DNA from: Albula goreensis
Lineage: Eukaryota; Chordata; Actinopteri; Albuliformes; Albulidae
Direction of reading: 5' to 3'
Assembly: GCA_022829145.1 (NCBI GenBank)
Contig: CM040746.1
Coordinates: forward strand, 30,958,212-31,022,211
DNA: 64,000 nucleotides
The notes under the pieces are model-generated. The model made no database searches, was not told the DNA's origin, and worked only from the letters and a program-made list of their open reading frames with translations. The position numbers and the translations under genes are program-made. Of the stretch, positions 1-14,440 are shown one piece after another; within the stretch, counting starts at the first letter, position 1, and every line of letters starts with the position of its first letter.

Positions 1-176
1 AACCATTCCCTTTTATGACTTGATTTTAATAGCGTCCCAAAGCTGAGAATTAGGTCTGCTTTTCCCATTCCACATTTGGTGTATTGGCACAGATGCTCTT
101 TAATGTTTTTTAAAGTTGTTTCCCATGCTGCCAGGTAATAGAAATGCTTAATTATGTTCTCAATTTTTGTATACAG
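1..176 (+). other. Intron tail of the Shroom-family gene
   Basis: This AT-rich stretch precedes a 3' splice site that reads TGTATACAG at 168-176, with a T-rich run before it. The gene continues upstream outside the window, so its PDZ and ASD1 regions are not visible. No other feature is seen here. Confidence 0.7.
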
Positions 177-3094
177 AGATTACACACGGTGTAGGAGAGA
201 CCTCCAGCCATCAGAGGGCGGTGTGCAGCAGGGCTGTCAGAGCCGATGGGTTGACGTTAGGATGCCCGAGAGGCTGTCTGTGTGCAGCGTTGAGGAGCCA
301 CCTCCACTACAGTACCCGCAGCGGGGACGCGCTCTGTCAGAGAGTGACATCCGTCTGGACACACAGCGGCTGTGCACTCGAGCCGCAGTGTTCACAGCCC
401 CCACACTGAGTGAGCTGGAGGAGAGCAGAAGTGTGCCCAGGAAAAAGGGGCCACCCCGGCCACCACCGCCCAACTGGGAGCAGTTCCATAGGAGGAGGGC
501 GTCCCACCACAACCTCCTGTCCTTGTCCCACCAAAATCTCCTGTCGTCCACTTCTTCTCCACCCAGAGAAGCCCCTGCCCCCCAGCACCAGAGCCTCCAC
601 CGCTATGAAAGCCCCTCACACCCTCTCTGTGGCCCGGATCTGACCCGCCCACGCTCTCACAGCCTGCCCCCGCGGGAGGAGCCGCAGAGGCGCCCGGAGC
701 ACAGCCCCGCCTTCACACGCAGAGCCTTCAGACCTGTGGCTCCACCCCTAAAAGAGCGTGATCATCTGCTGCTCACGCATCCTGATCCTCCCAAGGCACA
801 GGCCCCGCCCACGCCACCAGCAGAGCCCCACACAAGGTGAGAGGTCCTCACACTGCTTTTTTCCAAATATCTGCACACTGCGTGGTGTCATTTGCTTCTC
901 TTAATTTTTTTGGAACTATTAAATTCCCTGTTTTTCCCTGTTCTGACTGTGTGATATTGTATTGCTGGTATTTTATGTGGTTGGTGGTTCATGCATATGT
1001 TGTGTGTTGCAGACTGGCTGATGCAGAGGCTGATGCAGGGCAGGGCAGACCAGCCGCTGTAAAGCCTGGCTCGCTGACGAGACGCAGCGTGGCGGAGTGG
1101 CAGAGAAGCCCCCCGAACGGCAGTCAGCGCAGCCTGGGGGTTCCCACAGCAGACAGTGGCCCCCACCTGGGGGCGCTTCCGCCACAGTCCTACTTCTCCA
1201 TCAATTACGAGCAGCAGAGGAAGGAGCTGCACCCTATGTCCAGTAGGGACACGGAGCAGAGGTCCACCCCAGTCTTCCTGGCTGCCTGCGAGGAGACAAA
1301 CGGACCATTTGAAACGGACATTGATGAACTCCGAGACGGAATAGGCGAGGGTCCCATTGGGACGGAGACGCAGTGTTTCGCCCGGCCGGTGACTGTTCTG
1401 GAGACGGACATAGACACGCTCCCCGAAGTGGAGCCCCCACCAGAGGGTGTAACCAGAACAGCACGCTGCTCCCTGGTGGAGGAGTCTGGGTTGAGATCCA
1501 GGGCTGACCTAATGGAGGAGCTGTGTCCCCTCAGCACAGAGGGAGAGGTGACTGGGGAGACATGGAGGGGCGGTCACAGTGTCCTGGAACTCAGCGTTGA
1601 CACTTTGGAGCGGTGCGTACTTTTTTCTCACATCATCTGGTAATAACACAAGGGCGTGAGAAGCAATCTTACAGGTTGATTTAGTTGGTTTGTTAATCAT
1701 ATCACATAATTATACAGATTTACTCCTAGATTGTATCTGAAATTATATGTTTACATTTTAGGCATTTAGAGTTTACAGTTTCACAGTAACACAAGTGGCT
1801 ATTTACTTAAGCAAGTTATGTCAAGTATCTTGTCTAAGAGTACAACAGCAATGTCTTCACTGGACCTTCGAGTTACAAACCTAGCTCCATAACCATTGCA
1901 CTACTCTGCTGTGATTGTTGTGTTTTTGGGCTTCAGCTCATCCAGACCTTCTCTTCCCCACTGCAGGCGCTCCAGGCAGGGGCCCTCCAGCACTCAAGGC
2001 CAAGGCCCCTTCTATAATAACGCTGCTGCTAAGGCCCAGCTTCTGAACAAGATGAAGGACCTCCCAGGGATGACTGTCAGAGAGGATGATGAGGAGCTCT
2101 GCTACAAGGTAATGCTACACCTTGGCATGACATTTTGGAAATGCATGGGACACTATTTATCCTTGTTGTAATTACACTGTAGTCATGTCGCTGCCCTGTG
2201 ATGACCTGACCCTCGTTTCGCTCCCTCTGACAGCGGCAGCTGATGGAGAGCCTGCGGAAGAAGCTAGGCGTGCTCCGAGAAGCCCAGCGGGGCCTGCAGG
2301 ATGACATCAGGGCCAACACGCAGCTGGGTGAGGAGGTAGAGGCCCTGGTGCTGGCCGTGTGCAAGCCCAACGAGGTGGACAAGTTCCGCATGTTCATCGG
2401 GGATCTAGACAAGGTGGTCAGCCTGCTGCTGTCCCTGTCAGGCCGGCTGCTGCGTGTGGAGAGTGCCCTCGACTGCCTGGGCAATGACTGCCCCCACCAT
2501 GAGCGGGTGAGTGAAGCAGGGGTGTCTCTCTCTTTCAGGGTCTACCTGTCTATACAGTAGGAATAGATGTTTGATGTGCTGATAAATGGGGACATAATGT
2601 TAGCTGTTAGTGCTGTTTCAATATTAAGTTTTTTTTGTCTCTTTGTACCTTTTTCTTCATTGTCTTCTTCTTGTCTGCTTTGACCCTCTGATTTCTGCTA
2701 CATTTTCAGTACGTTTTTTTTTTTTCTTCCATGTCCACATTGTGATCCTTTCTCCGTCAACACCTCAGTGACATGTGTGCCTCTCTCCCTGCCTCCACAG
2801 CTCCCCCTGCTGGAGAAGAAGAAGCTCCTGCAGGGCCAGCTGGGTGAAGCGCAGGAGCTGAAGGAGCATGTGGACCGACGGGAGCAGGCTGTCTGCAGGG
2901 TGCTGGGCCGCTGCCTCACGCCCGAGCAGCTGCGTGACTACAGCCACTTCGTCAAGATGAAGGCCGCCCTCCTGGTGGAACAGCGCCAGCTGGAGGACAA
3001 GATCCGCCTGGGTGAGGAGCAGCTGCGGGCCCTGCGGGAGAGCCTGGGGCTGGGCGGCGTGGTACCCATGGGTCTGGGGTACAGCCACTACTGA
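177..3094 (+). CDS. shroom4: Shroom family protein, C-terminal five exons (probably shroom4), partial
   Basis: Shroom proteins bind F-actin and recruit Rho kinase through the C-terminal ASD2 domain, driving actomyosin contraction at apical junctions. Visible coding exons are 177-836, 1013-1612, 1967-2108, 2234-2506 and 2801-3094. All have GT-AG borders and matching phases (2, 2, 0, 0), giving about 655 residues to the TGA at 3092-3094. The first exon holds a proline-rich motif, [12 protein letters not shown], of the kind seen ahead of ASD2 in this family. ASD2 starts near [18 protein letters not shown] in exon 1967-2108 and continues through the coiled-coil segments [19 protein letters not shown] and [20 protein letters not shown] to the C-terminus. 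The 5' part lies outside the window. Family assignment is firm. The choice of shroom4 over shroom2 rests on LKEHVDRRE wording recalled from family members and on the neighbouring zc4h2, also X-linked in human; it is an inference. Confidence 0.88.
1752..1913 (-). repeat. Degraded tRNA-type SINE in a Shroom intron
   Basis: Read on the minus strand, this resembles the copies at 35241-35431 and 52231-52395: a tRNA-like head, then a body whose plus-strand form includes CTTAAGCAAGTTATGTCAAG and GAGTACAACAGCAATGTC. It sits in the intron between exons 1013-1612 and 1967-2108 and ends about 50 bases before the acceptor. Strong divergence suggests an old insertion. The family name is not certain. Confidence 0.5.
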
Positions 3095-4900
3095 ACTGCC
3101 AACGGCAGGAGGTGGGGGAATGGGTTTAGCTGGATGGACTGGACTCCCAGTGGCAGTGCGCTGGAAAGAAGACCACACCAAGTGCAAACCACACCATCCA
3201 GATGCCTCTTAATCAGGGACAATTATGGTCAGGATGGATGGACCAATTACAGAGCAGTTGGGAGGCCTGTGACACGGACACCTGTATTGGGAGTATGAGT
3301 AACTGCTGGGGAATTTCCTGACTGAAAGAAAATGATGAGTGTTTCCTTGTGGCCTTCCGTTGGTAACACTGCTCCAGAGGTGAAGTAACCCCCCGGCTCG
3401 TTGTGGATTTTGGTGCCTTATTAAAACCACCTCCATCTGAGAGAGTGGTCGAATGAAACTCGTGGTATTGGACTGTAGAGTGGCATTTCTCTCTCCAGCC
3501 AGTGGTGACCTCAAAATTACACACTACATCGTATGGCCAAAGTTTTTATTTTGTGTGTGTACAAGCAGACTGAAGAAGTGCCACTTCTTGGCACTGCTAT
3601 TTATTTATTTATTTATCTGTGAGGAGGGGCCCGGCGTTGTGCTCCAGATAATCGTCCTACATTCCTTAAAGCTGGAGAAAAGTGTGTCCCAGTATGTGCC
3701 AAAGAAACTGCTCGAGCCCATACTGCTTCTTTGAGACTTCTAACCACATAAGCAAGCACAGCCCTATCATTCAGAGTGTGCCAAGTCCACCCTCAGGACC
3801 AGAGACCCTTATTGAAGTGTCTGAGGTTATCAGAGCAGACCAAGCCGTCCAGCTGCCTTCAATAACGCACCTGCAGACTACAGTCTACGGTCAAAACGGA
3901 AGTTATTGCAATGTGTTGCAATGCCATATTTGTCATACCTATCCAGGAAAAAAAGTCTTTTTGCAACTTGTCCTTAAGTTTTACATGAAGAATCTCATTT
4001 ATGAACAATGAGGGGGGAAAAATAGCGCTAAAAGCAAAGGACAAAGCACGTTGCATTTTGAGTAATGTTTCTAAGGGTGTAAGTGTCTGCAAAAAATCTG
4101 CAACCCAGGAATGCAGAGTTTGAAACTGGAATGGCTGCATGATCTTAGCACAACTGATTTGGCTAAGTGCCCTTGGCCTCCACCTGCATCCACACTACTG
4201 TGTGGATCAACACTGCAACTGTAAATGATGATGCACTGAAATGGCTATTGAGACGAGGGAGAAACAGACATGCATATGGCACTGTTTGGGGGTCAGAATA
4301 CCATATAGTTAACTGAGAGTTAGCCAAAGGCAAGCCAGACACTCTTGGTACATGTATTAAAAAAAAACGTCAGATTTTCATAGTATGAAAGTCTGATGTT
4401 CATGGTGCTGGTCACAATGCTCAGGATACCATGTCCTTACTGACTGGAAGGGAAAGGTGGAGTCGTTTCTCATCTTTTCTCTTGCTGCAGTCAGTATCTG
4501 CCCTTCATTTCCTATGGTGCACTGGGTTAAAGTTGTGTGTTGGCTGTCAAAAAGCAGCATCCTCCCATGTATAACATAGTGCCATTTAGCCTTGTGTCAC
4601 ACAAATCTTCTGTCCTTCTGTGTCATATTTATCCTCTTACTCTTGGATAGCATCGCTCTTAAAATTGCCAAAGACTTTTTCCCTTTTGTTTTCCCAGAAG
4701 CCTGTGTGCCTTTGCCAAAATAAAATGCAATTTTGTGGATCCTGGCTAGCCTAGCAGTCTTCCCATGCCTTGCCAGCCTGTTGTCAGGCATTTGAAACAA
4801 GTACCTTTTGGGAAAAGGGTGCTGATGAGAAGTTGATTAACTTTATGCTAATGTATTGTTAATAAAAAAAAAAACGAAGTGCTGCCAACATTTTTGGAAA
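3095..4900 (+). other. Probable 3' UTR of the Shroom gene, end not fixed
   Basis: This follows the Shroom stop codon with no further exon-like reading frame. Candidate AATAAA signals lie at 4719-4724 and 4861-4866; the second runs straight into an A tract. Short open frames here have no recognisable content. The 3' end needs transcript data, so the end coordinate is a guess. Confidence 0.45.
3598..3616 (+). promoter_or_regulatory. AU-rich element (overlapping ATTTA pentamers)
   Basis: Four overlapping ATTTA pentamers form the run TATTTATTTATTTATTTAT inside the probable Shroom 3' UTR. This matches class II AU-rich elements, which recruit TTP or ELAVL proteins and control mRNA decay. It acts only if the mature mRNA extends past it. 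A simple (TTTA)n microsatellite is the alternative reading. Confidence 0.45.
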
Positions 4901-7900
4901 ACGATATTGACAGTTTCTGTCCTGCCAGATTCTATCGGTTGGCAGCTTGCGCATATATACTGTTCTACATTAGTATTTAACTCACCATTTTTAATGTTGT
5001 AGGCATAAGAGAGAACATCTTTCCATGTGCAGTACAACTGCCAGTCATTCTATTGTACTGCATATCCTGGAAAAAATGCAACTTCTCATCATGAACCAAC
5101 TGGAGAGAAACTGGACATGCCTCAGACAAAAAGGAAAAAAAAGAAAGCTGCTTTGGATTGTATTTACTGCCTTTAGTGTAACATATTTTCAACAGAAGTG
5201 CTGTTTCAGTATATTTTATTATCTTAAGATTGCTCCATTTCTTAAAGTACTGAGTTTTCTTATGCCAGAATAGAATTAAAGTGTATAAATGTTTTATTAG
5301 AAGTATACAATGAAGTAAAAGTCTCCTTGTGTGTTGATTGTGTACCCCTGTATATTAGCCTGTTTTTAACGCCATGCCCTGTACCACAATCCCATAAACA
5401 CAAACCAACTGGAAACATCTTGTCAGTCAAGATTTGAATTGGCACACATGTGGAATGTGGTTTTATTTTCATTTTTTAATGCATTTCTTGATTCATTGCA
5501 AAAAGGTTTTTTTTAATGTTTGTACAAGTACCATCAATAATAATACTATTTCAATCTAAATGTCTGTCTTGAATGTTTCTTTCCTGTAATTTCTGTCCAT
5601 GTATATTGCTTTTTATACTCATTTACTTCATAAAGGATGGTGGGCATGAAGGCATAATGCATTTTGCCTGTCATGCAGTGTATACTTTGTCAGTTATTTA
5701 TGGTGTGGTCTGTTACTGTTCAGCTTGGTTTCGAGGGATCCTTGAGTCCCTCTGATCCAACCACAAATCCCAGCAATTAATTCCATGCATTTCTAGAGCA
5801 AACATGCTCCTTTCCCCCCCCATAGTTTGAAATCACTAGTTGTGCTGCTTAAGTCTCTCCTGTACCACCTGCATGTAACTGACAACACATATTCTATAAA
5901 TGAATGACAGTACAGAAATACTTTTTCCTGCCAAAATTTGCCCTTGGCTAATTTTTACTTGTGCCTTGTAGCTGGCGCTTCCATAATCCACATTCCTTTT
6001 GCAATTTAAGTGTTCTTTTACCATTTCCCCGAAGTCAAACTGAATCAACCCACTGCAAACAGTCCCCACAGACTAAGGAGGAGGATGTAGCAGTAATAAC
6101 CTCCTGCCTAAGCCAGAGCAGGAATGCGGAACCAACACAGATGTTCAGTTCACAAACCTGTAGGTGCATAGCTGGCCAGAGGAGGTCGCCAGAGTGCAAT
6201 GAGACTCATGAACGTAGCTAGCCTTGCCAATGTGTGCTTCCATTAAGAGTGAAGCCAACATCAGCTACAAGGCACACAGTTGAACCACGAGCATGTACTC
6301 TGACTTTGAAGACCTTTTTTGTTGCTTTGTTTTTTTTTAAGACCCTGCATTTTCTCCTCTCTTTAAAGTTTTTTAATATGGTGACCAAAACCTCAACCCA
6401 GATAAATGTGGTGTATGACAATGTACATTTTTAGTTCAACCTCTTTTGGCTTGCAGTTTCTGCCTTTTGCTACAGAGTGTACACCAACATTTTCAGTCAG
6501 TCTGACCTAAATCTGCATTCACGGGTTAATTGAGTCAGGCCCCATGAGCCAGGCAGACCCTTTTTTTGGGTAGAAAGGTGCGCAAATATTTATGCTTTTC
6601 AAAATATGAGTACAGGAAGAACAGCTGATTATATATTTACAAGGACAGACGAAAACCAGGCACCCCACTCCCCCCTCAGTCAAAACAAAATCTCCCTGCT
6701 GACCTAGTGCAGTTCAAATGGATTTTTTTGGCAGCGATTCCCATGTCTCTTTTTTTCTCCCCCCTAGCAGAATAGTCTAAATAAAACACTCCAGCAGGGA
6801 GAGCTGGAAAGGGTCTGGAGACAGGAAGTGGGTTGACCCCGACTCCTACGGCAGGATCAGAGATTAGAGAAAAAGAAATGGGGTCAGGCTCAGCTTGCTT
6901 AACTGTAGAGACTGAAAGGAATGAAAGAGGTGTTTAAATGAGACATGGCTGGAAATTAAGGATGTTGCATAGGCACACTCCTGTCATCCGCCCATGGGAA
7001 CGCTCCCAGAGTCACAGGCAGGGAATGCGGAGATTATCTAAGTATGATTATCAGTTTTGTAAAAAAAATGATACCTTTATTTGAAGGTTATTTTCCATTA
7101 TATGAATTTACTTTGTTTATTTTACACAGTTTTTTACACATCATACTGTAGTATGCTTAAGTTTTCTTTAATTGAAATATTACTTGAGCTTTTCATTCTA
7201 AAAGATGTCTTGAAATAGTTTGTCAGAATTATTGAAGTAGAATGATAGAGAGTTTTAGTTGCAAATTATATAATAAGCTCAGAAAACCAGTAATATTCCA
7301 TCCTGCTTTGCTGTACTGTAATTTTATGTGTATAATTGTGTGAAGTATTGGACATTAAAAGGCCAAATCTGGTGATTTGCAAAAGCACTGCATCTCTAGA
7401 GGAACTTGAATAAGTGACTCACCAACCTAGTTCTAAATCACTCCTGTGCATTGCAAATGTGCTTTATATCTCTCTCTAATCTTTACATTTATGCAACTAA
7501 TATTGTTTTATGGAAAAAAAAAAACTTGTTTATAAATCTCAAAATCATAAGATTTTGGACACTTTTTTCATGCAGATTTGATTGGCTAGGTCTGAAATAA
7601 GAGTTCTCAAAACTGATATCCAGAGATCACATGATAATCCTCTGTTGCCATTGTGGAAGTTATCCAATGGGACACACAAGTTCTTATATGTACATCACAG
7701 TACCATTACATTTCAACATGGTTTATTTCTCGGACTACGAGTAGTATCCTGCAGTGGAAGTATTTTACTAACAAAAATGTCCACTAGGTGTCAGCCCATA
7801 TCCATCTACAATAGATTAATTGGAATATGAAAATAAAATTCAATTTAGAGAACTGAATTTATTTACACGCCATACATTTACACCATTTAAACATTAAGAC

Positions 7901-9050
7901 CTTAAAGGGAAATTTGTACTTAATGTTAAATAACCAGGTTGAGCATTTCACATGCTAGTTCTAGACTTTTTATTCTTTTGAGATGACTGCAAACCACAAA
8001 TTTTGCCCACTTCCTGTCAGTTTGGCTTCATGTATTTTAAAGACATGTTTGCAGATGTTAAGTTATACTTGGATATCTGTCTTACAAGTAAATGTAACAT
8101 CCAACTTGGAAAATTAAAATAGGTATTCATTTTGGGGGTGTTTCAGAAATACCAAATTTGGAGGGTTGACATCTCAACTTGTAACTAGCTTGCAATGCAA
8201 ACTTTTATCCACCTTGAAGACAGTAGGAACATCCTGGAATGACACATGCTTTCAAAGCAACTGTGGAAAAGTGTTACGAAAGACAGCTTGTTGGCAAGCT
8301 ATTAACAGCACTGTATATCTGCTGCCTGACAAGTGCTGAATTATTTCACAAATAACAAGCCAAAAATATGCATGTCTGCCAACAGGAAATGACAGGGAGC
8401 AAAGTAACCAACAATACAGGGGAATGTTTTCAATACGTTTTTTAATATACATTTTTTAAAATTGCCATTGTAGATATACAGTCTCAACATTTACAGCATA
8501 AAAATCTAACTATGCATACATTGTATACATGGCCCTCAACACTTTAAATGTACACTTGATAAAACGTACTGTATCAGATAACTGATTTGACAATCAAAAT
8601 TCAACAGCACAGACCACAGATACAAACAGATCAATCACTATTCTAAAGCAGTACTTGTACTTTATTTACCAACTTGGCACTGTAATCCATCTCAGTGTAA
8701 CTGGTTACAGTTTGACATGGAAAAATTGTGCTGGCATCCTGAGAATCTAAATTTTGAAATGCAGCTACCAACTGCATGCATTTTTGATCTCTTGTAGCCA
8801 CCTACACAGGTATTGCAAAAAAAAAAAAAAAAGTTTACAAGCAACAATCAAAAGAGACAAAGATATGTGATCTTGATGGGAAAAGCTGACAAATGTACAA
8901 ACTACTCAACCGGGTTATGAGAGTGAAGCATATGGATGAAGCATACATGACATGAACGAAGTACAGCAACCTTATCTAAAAGATTAAAGCTTCAGTTTGT
9001 ACCACTGAATTGTGGATCTCATTTATTTCATACATGACTGCTGGAAAGTG
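4901..9050. other. Intergenic or distal 3' UTR, no gene seen
   Basis: AT-rich sequence with only short frames that lack family features or splice context. It contains a 33-base motif at 6174-6206 that recurs at 48269-48301, and a CTCF-like motif at 7791-7803. No transposase, reverse transcriptase or RNA gene was recognised. Confidence 0.5.
7791..7803 (+). promoter_or_regulatory. CTCF-like core motif
   Basis: CCACTAGGTGTCA agrees with the recalled CTCF core CCASYAGRKGGCR at 12 of 13 positions. It lies between Shroom and zc4h2, where an insulator would be plausible. A motif match alone does not show binding. Confidence 0.3.
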
Positions 9051-9070
9051 GTGGGTTAGTTGGAGAATGA

Positions 9071-9720
9071 ATGTTTATTTTAAAAAAAAATGTGGTCTTG
9101 GGCTCGTATTTGTATGGCAGGGTGTCGCTCTCCTCCTATTGTGGCGATAGGGAACTTGACATAATAATGTCACATGCCCTTTCTGGGGTGACCCAAGAAG
9201 TCATGGACGGCGCCTGGCCTCTGGGGTTCAATACATTATCTTCACAATGCAGAAGAGCGATAGTAATAGTTACAACGGTTGTCTTGCTAATGTGTCTGCA
9301 TTTTCGATGTTATAATACGAAAAAGGGCAGTGCATTTATAAATTGGTACCGAACTATGGTCGAATCCACGATTAGTAACGTTTTAAAAGTGAGGCTGGAG
9401 AATGTTTCTCAAACATGAGTAATTTTGCACAGACTAACGTTCGAAAGGATAATCACCAGGGAGCGATACAATAAATAATCGGTGTCTAATCACGACGGAA
9501 AGATCTAAGAAATCTTTGAGTTTCACTAAAGACAGGATCACCAAGAAAAAGGCACACCATGTCCGACAACGATCTCCTACCTAAATGCTGCAGGTTCGAC
9601 GGGTGTTCTGATGCGAAATTCGGGTTTAAATTGAAGTAAACCTAGTCCCGAGCAGGTTAGCTTCAGAGTGTAAATTGCACTAGTAGTTGACCTCGAGTTA
9701 ATCTGATCTCTCTTATTAAA
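9071..9720. promoter_or_regulatory. CpG-retaining block upstream of zc4h2
   Basis: CG dinucleotides are clearly denser here than in the flanking AT-rich DNA, for example GGTCGAATCCACGATTAG and GTCCGACAACGATC. That pattern suggests unmethylated promoter sequence or a young insertion. The block contains a 115-codon open frame (9071-9418) and a 26-codon ATG frame near 9559. The nearest known gene start is zc4h2 at 10227, so this may be its distal promoter or a divergent transcript. It ends near a T run of about 26 bases (9769-9794). Confidence 0.35.
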
Positions 9721-9768
9721 ATAAGACCCCAGATTTCCGTTAACTCTGAGTTAGGCTAACTCGGGTGT

Positions 9769-9794
9769 TTTTTTTTTTTTTTTTTTTTTTTTTT
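9769..9794 (-). repeat. Poly-T tract
   Basis: An uninterrupted T run ends the CpG-retaining block. It could be a reversed poly-A tail of a retroposed sequence or a plain homopolymer. No target-site duplication could be assigned. Confidence 0.5.
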
Positions 9795-10056
9795 GCTAAA
9801 TCTGCTTACTAAAACACCCCCACAGCAGCTGTTAATCACAAGTGCCAAGACTGGCAACAATGCCATTCGTCTGAAGTCCATCATGTGCACTACTTGGAAT
9901 GGTCCGTTTCAGCTACATCGCAATGAGCAAGAAAATTGGTTACCAATTAAAATACGCTGTCTTGAAAATAAAGTAGAGATGTTGCTTTATTTTGTAGGGT
10001 CCCTCTGAAAGGGAAGGGATAGAAGAATCTGTGCGGATATGACAATGCGCTCGACT

Positions 10057-10072
10057 GCAGTAGGTGGCACTA
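10057..10072 (+). promoter_or_regulatory. CTCF-like motif upstream of zc4h2
   Basis: GCAGTAGGTGGCA followed by CTA fits the CTCF core at 12 of 13 positions, and also the CTA that often follows it. It lies about 155 bases before the zc4h2 start codon, so it could mark the promoter-proximal boundary. Only the motif is seen; occupancy is inferred. Confidence 0.4.
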
Positions 10073-10226
10073 ATGTGCCTTGAAGAGTTCTTCACAAAAG
10101 ACTTCAGTTACCACAATTCTATACTCTCTCGCACATGCCCACCAAATCCCTTTGCAACCACCTTCATCTATTGTTTTGCTGGCGTTTGGGTTAAAGGTTT
10201 GTTCGCTGGAATCCACGCAGAGAGCC

Positions 10227-14073
<3,847 letters not shown>

Positions 14074-14440
14074 AACCATTCCCAACTGACACTTTTAGGA
14101 ACGCTTTGTTTTCTTTTTCTTTTATTTTCAAGTATATATTTACATGTGATGTAAGCACAAATTCAAATTTTAAGGCATAATGGGGAGAAAGCTGTTTAGT
14201 ATTTTCCAATTCAATTTTTTTTTTTATCTACACAAATGTCATTGTTTTTATTTCTTTAAAATGACAAAGATTGCCTGTCTTTTTCCCTCTCATTTTTGCT
14301 TTCCTGATTTGTGACTGTGTTCAAGTGGAGGTTAGGTGTAAGTGTAAAGGTCTGAACTTAAGTACTGGTTGATGTTTACTGTATTTGTACCACAGGTACT
14401 GTAAAATAATAAATGCCTCTGCTTTAGATATAGTTACCTA
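14074..14440 (+). other. zc4h2 3' UTR with polyadenylation signal
   Basis: AATAAA at 14408-14413 lies about 335 bases after the stop codon and is followed within about 45 bases by the T/G-rich run AGTCTTGTTCTGTTG, as expected for cleavage near 14430. Longer 3' UTR forms are possible. Confidence 0.6.

Noticed and set aside
837-1643. 268-codon plus-strand frame treated as one gene
   Set aside because: Its first 58 codons are intron sequence. The real exon begins after the acceptor at 1012 and ends at the donor at 1612/1613.
2765-3187. 140-codon minus-strand frame
   Set aside because: It is the antisense shadow of the GC-rich last Shroom exon, whose ASD2 coding sense is clear.
9540-9790. Harbinger-like MITE ending in GTTAGGCTAACTCGGG
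   Set aside because: The right end looks like a terminal repeat, but no matching left terminal repeat or target duplication was found.
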